From positions 1 to 64,000 of the forward strand of contig CAXTBB010000010.1 of NCBI GenBank assembly GCA_964242305.1: a stretch of DNA of 64,000 nucleotides, written 5' to 3'. Positions 16,798 to 24,951 of this stretch are shown in pieces. The notes beneath the pieces are model-generated. The model was not told where the DNA came from. It made no database searches and worked only from the letters and a program-made list of their open reading frames with translations. The translations under genes and the position numbers were made by a program. Source of the DNA: DATLGB01 sp964242305 (GTDB lineage Bacteria > Actinomycetota > Thermoleophilia > Solirubrobacterales > Solirubrobacteraceae). How positions within the stretch are numbered: the stretch's first letter is position 1; each line of letters opens with the position of its first letter.

Positions 16798-17096
16798 GCC
16801 ACCAGTCGCAGCAGTGCGGCGACGCCGCCCGCGGCGACGACGACCACGAGGAACGGCGCTCGCCGCCAGACCAGGAACGCGGCCAGGAGCACCGCGGGCA
16901 GGCGTGCGTCGAGCACGAGCCGGTCCCCGTCCCCGATCGTCTGGGTGATGATCAGCGCGGCCAGCACGGGGACGACCAGCAGCTCGAGCCCCCAGCGCTC
17001 GGCGGTCTCCGCGTCGATGCGCGCGGCCAGCAGCGCGCCGGCCAGCTTGAACGCGTAGGCACCGGCGCACAGGGCGAGGACGGCCGCCCAGCTCAC
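16794..17096 (-). CDS. azlD: AzlD family branched-chain amino acid export subunit
   Basis: Small membrane protein of 100 residues with about four TM helices (WAAVLALCAGAYAFKLAG; LLVVPVLAALIITQTI; LPAVLLAAFLV; FLVVVVAAGGVAALLRLVA), the AzlD pattern. It partners AzlC in exporting branched-chain amino acids or related compounds. Start GTG 17096 overlaps the azlC stop (GTGA, 17093-17096). The TAG stop lies within the right end of the inverted-repeat element, so the last codons may derive from that insertion. Confidence 0.85.
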   Translation of the reverse strand: MSWAAVLALCAGAYAFKLAGALLAARIDAETAERWGLELLVVPVLAALIITQTIGDGDRLVLDARLPAVLLAAFLVWRRAPFLVVVVAAGGVAALLRLVA

Positions 17097-17725
17097 CGGC
17101 GCCGCCTCGCCAGCACCAGCGCGCCGACCAGCGCCGACGCCATGACCGGGACGCCGGTGGGCGTGAGCGGCAGGAGCACGACGGCGACGACCGCGCCCCC
17201 GACGGCCGCCGCCGGCGCGTCCGCCCGGCGCAGCTGCGGCGCCAGCAGGGCGAGGAAGACCGCCGGGAAGAGGGCGTCGAGGCCGAGCGACCGCGGGTCG
17301 ACGTCCCCGCCCACCACCGCCCCCAACAGCGTGCCGGCGTTCCAGAAAACGAAGACGCTGATGCCGGTGGCGAAGAACGCGCGCCGGCTGTTGTCGTGGG
17401 CGAGCGCCATGGCGGTCGTCTCGTCGATGACCAGGTGCGCCTCGACCGCCCGCCGCCGCAGCACGTTGCGCAGGCTCAGCGCATAGACGCCGTTGCGCGC
17501 GGCCAGCAGCAGCGCCGGGCCCAGCGCCGCCGCGACCGACCCGCCCGCCCCCAGCACGGAGACGTAGGAGAACTGCGACGCGCCGGTGAAGCAGGCCAGC
17601 GACAGGACGCAGGTCTGGGCGACGCTCAGCCCCGCCGCCACCGACAGCACGCCGAAGGACACCGCGTACACGCCCGTGGCGACGCCGATCGACAGCGCGT
17701 CGCGCGTCACCTTGTCGAGCCGCAT
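17093..17725 (-). CDS. azlC: AzlC family branched-chain amino acid permease
   Basis: Integral membrane protein of 210 residues, the large subunit of the AzlCD exporter. The family motif region is seen at LACFTGASQFSYVSVLGAGG (about 43-62), with RNGVYALSLRN following. About six TM helices. ATG 17725 is 6 nt after TACGGT (minus strand, plus 17732-17737); the promoter shares its central TA with the murB promoter on the other strand. The pairing with azlD is by 4-nt overlap. Substrate could be branched-chain amino acids or analogues. Confidence 0.88.
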   Translation of the reverse strand: MRLDKVTRDALSIGVATGVYAVSFGVLSVAAGLSVAQTCVLSLACFTGASQFSYVSVLGAGGSVAAALGPALLLAARNGVYALSLRNVLRRRAVEAHLVIDETTAMALAHDNSRRAFFATGISVFVFWNAGTLLGAVVGGDVDPRSLGLDALFPAVFLALLAPQLRRADAPAAAVGGAVVAVVLLPLTPTGVPVMASALVGALVLARRRR

Positions 17726-17731
17726 GCGCCG

Positions 17732-17741
17732 ACCGTAGCCT
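17732..17741. promoter_or_regulatory. shared divergent -10 decamer ACCGTAGCCT
   Basis: Minus strand TACGGT ends 6 nt before azlC ATG 17725; plus strand TAGCCT ends 8 nt before GTG 17750 of murB. Same geometry as 10260-10269. Confidence 0.55.
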
Positions 17742-17749
17742 CAACGGAG

Positions 17750-18742
<993 letters not shown>

Positions 18743-19640
18743 CCGCGCCGGCGTGTCGTCGTCGAAGCCGGCGAAGAACCCGCCGACGGCGTCCATCAGG
18801 TGCTCGAGCGACTCGGCCCGGTACAGGATCGGCTGGTAGCGGGTGATGTCGTAGGTCGCCGTGCCCATGGCGTGGAAGTCCAGCGGCCGGACGTCGGCGG
18901 ACCGGAACTCGTCGATCTCCCCGTAGGAGCTCAGCAGCCCGGCGCCGTAGCAGCGCAGCTCGCCCGCCTCCATGATCACCCCGAACTCGCAGGTGAACCA
19001 GAACACCTTGGCCAGGAAGTCGAGCGCGTCCCGTGTCTGCACGCGGCGGGCGGCCTCGCCGGTCAGGCGGTGCAGCTCGGCGAACGGCGGCGCGGCCAGC
19101 GCGACACCATGGCCGATCACCTCGTGGACGAGGTCCGGCTCGGGCGTGTAGAGCGGCTCGGACGGGTGGCGCAGGTACTGGGTGGAATGGAAGACGCGGT
19201 CGGCAAGCGACCCGTAGAACGCGAGGATCGGGACGAGCCCCGGCGCCGGCACGAACCTGAAATCGCAGTCGACCTCGTCGAGCCGCGGCACGCGGTCGGT
19301 CGGGAGCGCGAGCCGGTCCCAGGCCTCCAGGTAGGCGGAGTGGGCGAGGATGCGGTGCTTGACGGCCAACTCGCGGCAGACGGTGCGCCAGACGGCGTGC
19401 TCCCGCTCGGTGTACGCGACGTGCGGGGCGGGCGTCCCCGGCGTCCAGTCCAGGGCGGCGCGCGCGATCTCGCCGCGACGCGCGAGATAGACCGGGTCCG
19501 CGGCGCCCGGATGGCACGGCGCCAGGTGGACGGTGACGCTGCCGTCGTCGTTCTCCGTGACCGGCGAGTAGAGCTGTCCCTCCTCGAACATGCCAGTCAA
19601 TCTCCTCCTCACCGGGCGACTTGACAAGGGAATCCGTGGG

Positions 19641-19663
19641 AGACTGGTCGATATGACCAGTCT
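19641..19663. promoter_or_regulatory. inverted repeat operator overlapping the Lrp-type start codon
   Basis: AGACTGGTC (19641-19649), spacer GATAT, GACCAGTCT (19655-19663): perfect 9-bp arms. The regulator's ATG (19653-19655) lies in the spacer/right arm, and phhA starts 49 bp to the left. Likely the regulator's own binding site, controlling itself and phhA. Confidence 0.65.
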
Positions 19664-20126
19664 GGACCGCATCGACGCCGGGATCGTGGAGGAGCTGGTG
19701 GGCACTCCGCGCATCGGGCTCGTCGAGGTCGCCCGGCGGCTAGGCGTCGCCCGCGGGACCGTGCAGGCGCGCCTGGCCAAGCTGGAAGCGCGCGGCGCGC
19801 TCACGCCGCCCGGCGTCGACCCCGCCCAGATTGGCTACCCCGTCCTCGCCTTCGTCTTCCTGGAGATCGTCCAGGGCCGGCTCGACGAGGCCGTCGCCAC
19901 CCTCGAGGACATCCCCGAGATCATCGAGGCGTTCGGGACGACCGGCCCCCGCGATCTGATCTGCCGTGTCGTCGCGCGCGACAACGGGCACCTCCAGGAG
20001 ATCATCAACGTGATCCTGCACGCAGGCCCCGTCCGGCGCTCGACCAGCTCCATCGCGATGTCGACCCAGATCGCGCCGCGCACCCTCCCACTCGTCCAAT
20101 CGTCCAGAAGCGCAGATGACCGCTAA
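19653..20126 (+). CDS. Lrp/AsnC family transcriptional regulator
   Basis: 157-residue Lrp/AsnC-type regulator. The N-terminal winged HTH (about 3-50) includes IGLVEVARRLGVARGTVQARLAKLEARG. The C-terminal RAM ligand/oligomerisation domain follows (about 60-140), with the GxxDLI-type turn seen as TTGPRDLICRVVARDN. It is divergent from phhA, which suggests phenylalanine or tyrosine as effector (inference). The perfect inverted repeat over its start codon suggests autoregulation. ATG 19653 chosen because it begins MTSLDRIDAGIV, the usual N-terminus. Confidence 0.9.
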   Translation: MTSLDRIDAGIVEELVGTPRIGLVEVARRLGVARGTVQARLAKLEARGALTPPGVDPAQIGYPVLAFVFLEIVQGRLDEAVATLEDIPEIIEAFGTTGPRDLICRVVARDNGHLQEIINVILHAGPVRRSTSSIAMSTQIAPRTLPLVQSSRSADDR

Positions 20127-20158
20127 ACCCCGCGCCCCCGCCTGCCGATGCGCACCGA

Positions 20159-20374
20159 ATGGAACTCGTGGTGATCATGGCGGCCGGCTGGATCCTCATG
20201 AACGTGATGGCGGTCTCGTTGTGCGTGAGCGCCAAGCAGGGGGACCACGTCCTCCTCGCCCTGCCGGCACCCGCCGAGGTGGAGGATCCCGGCTTCACGG
20301 CCACGATCGCCACCCCCGCGGCCGCGACCGTCCGCCCGCACGTTGGGCCGCAGCGCTCGCGCCTGCCGCACTGA
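20159..20374 (+). CDS. small single-pass membrane protein, unknown function
   Basis: Predicted 71-residue protein with one hydrophobic helix at the N-terminus (LVVIMAAGWILMNVMAVSLCV, residues about 3-23), then a basic turn (SAKQGD) and a proline/alanine-rich tail. I recognise no family. The Trp-centred helix (AGWI) resembles those of the small proteins at 21643 (AGWFAIDLV) and 23968. Start ATG 20159 chosen for the helix; no clear promoter. It lies just ahead of the RNB gene and may be co-transcribed. It could be a chance frame, but the hydrophobic block is unusual in this GC-rich DNA. Confidence 0.5.
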   Translation: MELVVIMAAGWILMNVMAVSLCVSAKQGDHVLLALPAPAEVEDPGFTATIATPAAATVRPHVGPQRSRLPH

Positions 20375-21635
20375 CCCTCCCCACGCCGGCGCCGGCGTGA
20401 TCGACTTCGTCACCGTCGACCCGCCCGGCGCGCGGGACCTCGACCAGGCCCTGCACATCGAGCGCACCGGCGACGGGCATCGCCTGCGCTACGCGATCGC
20501 CGACGTCGCCTCCTTCGTCACCCCAGGGGACGAAGCCGACCAGGCGGCCTGGGCGCAGGGCGTGACGCTCTACCACCCCGACCACCAGGAGTACCTGTAC
20601 CCGAGCGTCGTCGAGCGGGCCTCGCTGCTGCCGGGGCAGGAGCGCCCCGCGGTGGTCTGGACGCTCGACCTCGACGCCCGCGGCGCGCTGACGAAGACCG
20701 ATGTCCGCCGCGCCGTCGTCCGCTCCAGCGCCCAGTACACGTACGCAGACATCCCCGAGCCGGTGATGACGCTGCTGCGCGAGGTCGGCCAGAAGCGCGA
20801 GGCGCTCGAGCGCGAGCGCGGCGGTGTGTCGCTGCCCACCCCCGAGCAGGAGGTCGACGCGGACGGCACCCTGCACTACCGCGCGCCGCTGGAGTCCGAG
20901 GGGGACAACGCCCAGCTCTCCCTGCTGACCGGGATGGCGGCGGCGGACCTGATGATCGCCGGCGGCACCGGCCTCCTGCGCACCCTCCCGCCCGCCGAGC
21001 CGCAGACCCTCGAGCGCCTGCGCCGCATCGCCGCCGCGCTCGGTCGCGACTGGCCGGGCGAGACCGACTACGCGACGTTCATCCGCTCCCTCGACCCCTT
21101 CGCCGCCTCCGACGCGGCCATCCTGCGTGCCGCCACGGGCGTCCTGCGCGGCGCCGCTTACGTCGCGTTCGCCGACGGCCTGGTCCCGGCCCAGCCCCGG
21201 CACGCCGCCCTGGCCGAGGAGTACGCGCACGTGACCGCGCCGCTGCGCCGGCTCGCCGACCGCTACGCGACCGAGTGCGCGCTGTCCGCGTTCGCGCGCA
21301 CGCCCGTCCCGGCGTGGGTGACCAGCCGCCTCCCCGAGCTGCCCGCCGTGATGGCCGCCGCCGACAAGCGCCAGGCCGAGCTCGAGCGCCAGGCGGTCGA
21401 CCGGGCCGAGGCGACCGTCCTCGCACCCCACATCGGGGAGACGTTCACCGCGGTGGCCGTCGACACCGGCCACGTCCAGCTCCGCGACCCGGCCGTGCGT
21501 GCCGCCTGCGACGGCGACCCGCCCCTCGGCCAGGAGGTGCAGGTCCGCCTCGTCACCGCCGCTCCCGAGACCGGCGATGTTCGCTTTGTAACAATCGGCA
21601 CCCGTAAAGGGTTCTCAATCCAACCTTCGCGGTAG
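20343..21635 (+). CDS. RNB-domain ribonuclease (RNase II/R family)
   Basis: 3'-5' exoribonuclease-like protein of about 430 residues. The RNB active-site motif is VDPPGARDLDQALHIER near the N-terminus; the family's fourth aspartate position (DxD-D) is Gln here. Later conserved blocks: ERASLLPGQERPAVVWTLDL, LLTGMAAADLMI, HAALAEEYAHVTAPLRRLADRY. It has no N-terminal cold-shock domains, and the C-terminal 60 residues may form an S1-like barrel (about 385-430). This compact form is known in actinobacteria. TTG 20343 gives 18 extra residues and overlaps the small upstream gene by 32 nt; GTG 20397 would start right at VIDFVTVDPPG. Both are open. Confidence 0.85.
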   Translation: MGRSARACRTDPPHAGAGVIDFVTVDPPGARDLDQALHIERTGDGHRLRYAIADVASFVTPGDEADQAAWAQGVTLYHPDHQEYLYPSVVERASLLPGQERPAVVWTLDLDARGALTKTDVRRAVVRSSAQYTYADIPEPVMTLLREVGQKREALERERGGVSLPTPEQEVDADGTLHYRAPLESEGDNAQLSLLTGMAAADLMIAGGTGLLRTLPPAEPQTLERLRRIAAALGRDWPGETDYATFIRSLDPFAASDAAILRAATGVLRGAAYVAFADGLVPAQPRHAALAEEYAHVTAPLRRLADRYATECALSAFARTPVPAWVTSRLPELPAVMAAADKRQAELERQAVDRAEATVLAPHIGETFTAVAVDTGHVQLRDPAVRAACDGDPPLGQEVQVRLVTAAPETGDVRFVTIGTRKGFSIQPSR

Positions 21636-21642
21636 GTCGTCA

Positions 21643-21882
21643 ATGATGACCATCGCCACGATCCTTGCCGGCTGGTTCGCGATTGACCTCGTGGTGCTCG
21701 CGATCGCGACGCTGGCCGCCCGGGGCCCGAACCGCCGCCGCGGCCGGGTCAGGCAGGATCCGCCGCTGCGACGATCCGCGCGACGAGACCCGCGATCAGC
21801 GGCGGGGGCCGAGGAGGGCGTCCGGCCGGACGGGAGCGCCCGGTCGGGTTACAGAGAGCCGCGACCATCCGCTTGGGAGTGA
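21643..21882 (+). CDS. small single-pass membrane protein, unknown function
   Basis: 79-residue frame starting MMTIATILAGWFAIDLVVLA, one TM helix (about 4-26), then ARGPNRRRGRVRQDP, strongly positive as for a cytoplasmic stop-transfer end. The helix pattern AGWFAIDLVV is shared in style with the small protein at 20159. It starts 7 bp after the RNB gene ends, so co-transcription is likely. Its last 134 bp overlap, antisense, the tail of the DUF2599 gene, where only one of the two frames is likely conserved; the TM part lies outside the overlap. No function assigned. Confidence 0.45.
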   Translation: MMTIATILAGWFAIDLVVLAIATLAARGPNRRRGRVRQDPPLRRSARRDPRSAAGAEEGVRPDGSARSGYREPRPSAWE

Positions 21883-22204
21883 CCACCGGCCGCCACGTCT
21901 CGAGGTTCCAGGACGGCTTGAGCGGTGCGAAGACCGCGTGGCAGCGGAACTGCGCGTAGAGGGTCCGGCGGTGGCGGGCCGGCCGTCCGCCGGCGGCGAG
22001 GGCCGCGCGGAACACGGCGCGCGGCGCGAGCCAGGCGGTGCGCCGGCCGCAGCTGGTCGGGAAGACCTTGATGCGCGCGCCCTGCGGCTCCTGAGTCCAC
22101 ACCGCGCGGGCGATCGGCACGCGGCAGAACGGGGTCGCGCGGGCCGGTGCGGGGATGGCCACGAGGAAGGTAAGGACCACGCAAAGTGCGGGCAGGCGCT
22201 GCAC
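21749..22204 (-). CDS. secreted DUF2599-domain protein
   Basis: 151 residues starting at GTG 22204. Signal peptide MQRLPALCVVLTFLVAIPAPARA (cleavage after about 23) predicts export. The mature part holds Cys residues (FCRVP, TSCGRR, FRCHAVF, ALCNP), suggesting disulfides. The C-terminal block KPSWNLETWRPVVTPKRM followed by VAALCNP matches, by recall, the DUF2599 domain of mycobacterial and other actinobacterial exported proteins. Function unknown. The last 30 residues are proline/arginine-rich, unconserved in style, and overlap the small gene on the other strand. A TAACGT hexamer (22218-22213) lies 8 nt before the start. Confidence 0.7.
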   Translation of the reverse strand: MQRLPALCVVLTFLVAIPAPARATPFCRVPIARAVWTQEPQGARIKVFPTSCGRRTAWLAPRAVFRAALAAGGRPARHRRTLYAQFRCHAVFAPLKPSWNLETWRPVVTPKRMVAALCNPTGRSRPAGRPPRPPPLIAGLVARIVAAADPA

Positions 22205-22212
22205 TGGCCAAG

Positions 22213-22218
22213 ACGTTA
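22213..22218 (-). promoter_or_regulatory. TAACGT -10 hexamer before the DUF2599 gene
   Basis: TAACGT on the minus strand ends 8 nt before GTG 22204; leaderless geometry. Confidence 0.4.
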
Positions 22219-22274
22219 AGTCGCACGCCGCAGGCGTCTCGCCAGAACGGAGACCCCGGGGCCGTTAGGTCAGT

Positions 22275-23868
22275 ATGCGAACCATCGCCACCGGAGTCGT
22301 GCCGCGCGCGCTGCTGCTCGCGGTCGCGCTGACCGGCGGAGCGCAGAGCGTCGCCGCTGCCGCCGAGGATCCCGTCGACGTCGCCGCGCGCGCCGACGTC
22401 GCCTACGCCGCGAAGCAGCTCGGCCGCACCGCCGCTGGATCGCCGACCGCCTATCCGATCTACACCGGCCCCGACGGCAAGTGGGTGACCAAGCCGGCGT
22501 CGAACTGGGTGTCCNNNNNNNNNNGGGTACACGCCGGGCGCGCTGTGGCTCCTCTACCAGGCGACGGGCGATCCGGCCTGGAAGACTCGCGCGATCAAGT
22601 GGCAGGCGGGCGTGCGGGGTCAGGCCGCCAACACGGGCACGCAGGACGTCGGCCTCCAGATCGGCGACTCGTTCGGCCTCGGCGAGCGGTTCACGAGCTC
22701 CGCCGACTACCGGTCGGTCGCCCTGAAGGGCGCGGCCTCCCTGGCCACCCGGTACGACCCCCGGGTCGGGATGGTGCGCTCCTGGAAGAACCCGGCGGGC
22801 GCGCCGGCCGACGACTTCCGCGTGATCGTCGACGGCCTCATGAACCACGAGTTGCTGTTCTGGGCGGCCAACCACGGCGGCGACCCCGCGCTGGCGCAGG
22901 AGGCGGCGTCCGCGGCGGTGCGGACGGCGCAGGACTTCGTCCGGCCGGACGGCAGCGTCTACCACCTGATCATCTACGACGCGGACACCGGTGCGATCAA
23001 GACCAAGACGACGGCCAACGGCTACGCGGACGAATCGACGTGGTCGCGTGGCCAGGCGTGGGCGATCCACGGGTTCGCCATCGCCTACCGGGAGACCGGC
23101 GACGCGCGACTGCTCGACGCCGCGCGCCGGACCGCCGCGTACTTCATGGCGCACCTGCCGGCGGACGGCGTGCCGCCCTGGGACTTCGACGCGCCGGCGC
23201 CTGCGGTCAAGGACTCGTCCGCGTCGGCGATCGCCGCAGCCGGGCTCGCCGTGCTGGCCCGCGTGGAGCCGGACCCCGACCGCGCCGCGCGGGACGCCGC
23301 CGACGCGCGCTCGATCATCGCGCGCCTGTCCGCACCGCCCTACCTGGTCACCACCTCGCCGGTCCGCTCCGTGCTGTTGCACGGGACCTATCTGCATTCG
23401 GGAGGCATCACCGACACCGGGCTGAGCTTCGGCGACTTCTACCTGCTGGAGGCGCTCATGGGCCTGCGCCAGCTCCCGCCCGCCACGCCGGCGCTGCCGA
23501 TCGTCGCGGCACGGGCGAGCTCCAGCGTCGGGACGGACGTCGCCGCCAACGCCGTCGACGGCGATCCGGCCACCGCCTGGTCGGCCAAGGCGAAGTCCTG
23601 GCTGCGACTCGACCTCGGCGCGGTGCGCGCCGTCACCAAGGTCACGGTGGCGGATCCGGTCGGCAACCAACGGGCGAGTCGCTTCTCCATCCAGACCTCG
23701 AGCAACGGCTCGTCGTTCACGACACGCGCCACCGTCCTGACGAGCGGGGTCTCGCGCGCGCCCGAGACCTATGACATCCCGGACGTCACGGCGCGCTACG
23801 TGCGGATCCTCGCGCTCGGCAGCGCGACGGATGTGCTCAACCACGTGAGCGAGGTGACCGTCCGCTGA
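22275..23868 (+). CDS. GH88-like glycoside hydrolase with C-terminal F5/8-type domain, interrupted by an assembly gap
   Basis: Secreted enzyme: signal peptide about 1-29 (ALLLAVALTGGAQSVAAAAE), then an alpha/alpha-barrel of the unsaturated glucuronyl hydrolase (GH88/105) type, then a discoidin/F5-8 type C carbohydrate-binding domain in the last 125 residues (WLRLDLGAVRAVTKVTV). Putative catalytic Asp residues lie in TQDVGLQ and VIVDGLMNHELLFWA, as in characterised GH88 hydrolases; RGQAWAIHGFAIAYRETGD is also typical. Such enzymes cleave unsaturated uronic acids from lyase-degraded polysaccharides. A 10-N gap (22515-22524) falls before GYTPGALWLLYQ. The frames before and after differ by one base, so the true gap length is not 10; I read a single gene. 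Confidence 0.8.
22515..22524. other. assembly gap (10 N)
   Basis: Ten N within the GH88-like gene. The reading frame is out of phase by one across it, showing that the number of N is a placeholder, not the real length. Confidence 0.99.
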
Positions 23869-23954
23869 TGCCCGTGGCGGTCTCCGGATGAACGGATTCC
23901 GTCCAGAATGCGCGATCTAACGTCCAAAGGTGTGTGTTCCGCTGCATTGACGGG

Positions 23955-23960
23955 TATCGT
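23955..23960 (+). promoter_or_regulatory. TATCGT -10 hexamer before a small membrane protein gene
   Basis: TATCGT ends 7 nt before ATG 23968; leaderless geometry, which supports this ATG and the reality of the small gene. Confidence 0.45.
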
Positions 23961-23967
23961 CTGTCAC

Positions 23968-24141
23968 ATGATCGTTGGAGGAGCGATCGTCCTTTGGGCA
24001 ATTGCCGTGGCGCTGACCTGCGCCATGTGCGTCGCAGCCGGCCGCGCCGACGCGTCAGAGCCCTTGGGCGAGGACATGAAGCGACCCGAGCCCGAGCCGG
24101 TACGCGCCGCCCCGCCCGTGCAGCCGCAGCTCACCGCCTGA
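23968..24141 (+). CDS. small single-pass membrane protein, unknown function
   Basis: 57 residues: MIVGGAIVLWAIAVALTCAM with one TM helix (about 2-24), then an acidic/proline-rich cytoplasmic or extracellular tail (DASEPLGEDMKRPEPEPV). A frame opening further upstream at 23908 exists but lacks sense before the helix. TATCGT 7 nt before ATG 23968 supports this start. The last 87 bp overlap, antisense, the end of the S51-like peptidase gene. No family recognised; third Trp-containing short TM protein within 4 kb. Confidence 0.5.
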   Translation: MIVGGAIVLWAIAVALTCAMCVAAGRADASEPLGEDMKRPEPEPVRAAPPVQPQLTA

Positions 24142-24690
24142 GCGCACCTCCACGCACGTGTGCTCGTCGATGGCCACGCCCTCGGCGCACAGCCCGGCGT
24201 GCACGGCGTGGGCGAGCCGGGTCAGCGTCCCCCACTGGGACGCGTGCACCTCGACCGTGAACGGGACCAGGCCGAGCCCCGGCCGGACCTCGACCTGCTC
24301 GAGGTCCTCGCCGAAGTCGCTGTCGCAGACCTCGAGCGACCCGACCTTCCAGCCGCCGACCAGCGCACCCGCGGCGGCGATCGCGGCGCCCGCCGAGTAG
24401 CCCGCGTAGACACCGTCCCACGCGCGCAGCGCGGCCCCGAACGGCGTGTCGCACACCGCCGACCAGTAGGCCGGCGTCAATCCGCCCGCCACGTAGACGC
24501 CCGCGACCCCGTCGAGGTCCTCCGGCACGGGCGCCGCCGTCGTCCGCACCTCGGTCCCGGGGAGGTAGCCTCGCCACCGATCCGGGTCGTCGAGGCAGAC
24601 GCACAGGATCGGCCCGTCGCAGGCGGTCAGAAAGGGAGCGTGGGCGGCCTCCACACCGTGCGGGTCGCGCCCACCGCCGATCAGGAACAT
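24055..24690 (-). CDS. peptidase S51-like / type 1 glutamine amidotransferase-fold protein
   Basis: 211 residues of the dipeptidase E/cyanophycinase (S51) fold. The nucleophile elbow is YAGYSAGAAI with Ser99 in place of the amidotransferase Cys; VAGGLTPAYWSAVCDTP (about 67-83) is the region that carries GG(N/L)-type conserved residues. Expected to be a cytosolic serine peptidase for Asp- or modified dipeptides, but the substrate is unknown. ATG 24690 lies 6 nt after TAGGTT on the minus strand (plus 24697-24702). Convergent with, and overlapping, the small gene 23968-24141. Confidence 0.78.
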   Translation of the reverse strand: MFLIGGGRDPHGVEAAHAPFLTACDGPILCVCLDDPDRWRGYLPGTEVRTTAAPVPEDLDGVAGVYVAGGLTPAYWSAVCDTPFGAALRAWDGVYAGYSAGAAIAAAGALVGGWKVGSLEVCDSDFGEDLEQVEVRPGLGLVPFTVEVHASQWGTLTRLAHAVHAGLCAEGVAIDEHTCVEVRSGGELRLHGRGGAYRLGLGSLHVLAQGL

Positions 24691-24696
24691 GGCCGA

Positions 24697-24702
24697 AACC
24701 TA
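24697..24702 (-). promoter_or_regulatory. TAGGTT -10 hexamer before the S51-like gene
   Basis: TAGGTT on the minus strand ends 6 nt before ATG 24690; same hexamer as at the potA and APC permease starts. Confidence 0.45.
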
Positions 24703-24721
24703 CGCGCTACTCTCAGAAGCT

Positions 24722-24748
24722 GACCTCGCGCCGCGAGGTCTTAATTTT
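24722..24748 (+). promoter_or_regulatory. dyad plus T-rich stretch upstream of rpmG-secE-nusG
   Basis: GACCTCGC (24722-24729), loop GCC, GCGAGGTC (24733-24740), then TTAATTTT. As RNA this looks like an intrinsic terminator; as DNA, CTGACC (24720-24725) and TAATTT (24742-24747), 16 bp apart, could be -35 and -10 with the dyad in the spacer. No plus-strand gene needs a terminator here, so I favour a promoter with an operator-like dyad for the ribosomal/secE-nusG operon. Confidence 0.5.
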
Positions 24749-24774
24749 GTCCCCACCACTTCGGAGTCAGCCAC

Positions 24775-24939
24775 GTGGCCCGCGGAGACGTCCGGATCGC
24801 TGTGACCCTCGCCTGCGAGGAGTGCAAGCGCCGGAACTACCAGACCAATAAGTCCAAGCGAAACAACCCGGATCGCATCGCCCTGCGCAAGTACTGCAAG
24901 TGGTGCAAGCAGCACACCGGGCATCGCGAGACCCGCTAG
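24775..24939 (+). CDS. rpmG: 50S ribosomal protein L33
   Basis: 54-residue L33 of the zinc-binding (C+) type: CEEC at about 15-18 and CKWC at about 42-45 form the zinc ribbon, and YQTNKSKRNNPDRIALRKYC is the typical middle. GTG 24775 starts VARGDVRIAVTLAC. CGGAG about 9 nt upstream serves as Shine-Dalgarno. The gene heads the secE-nusG-rplK operon, the order common in actinobacteria. Confidence 0.95.
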   Translation: MARGDVRIAVTLACEECKRRNYQTNKSKRNNPDRIALRKYCKWCKQHTGHRETR

Positions 24940-24951
24940 CCGGAGCCTGGG

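Noticed and set aside
22515..22612. GH88-like gene as a pseudogene with a frameshift
   Set aside because: The phase change falls exactly at the N gap, so it is explained by unknown gap length.
24691..24774. tRNA gene near secE, as found in many bacteria
   Set aside because: No cloverleaf, T-arm or CCA-end pattern; only the dyad and promoter-like boxes are present.
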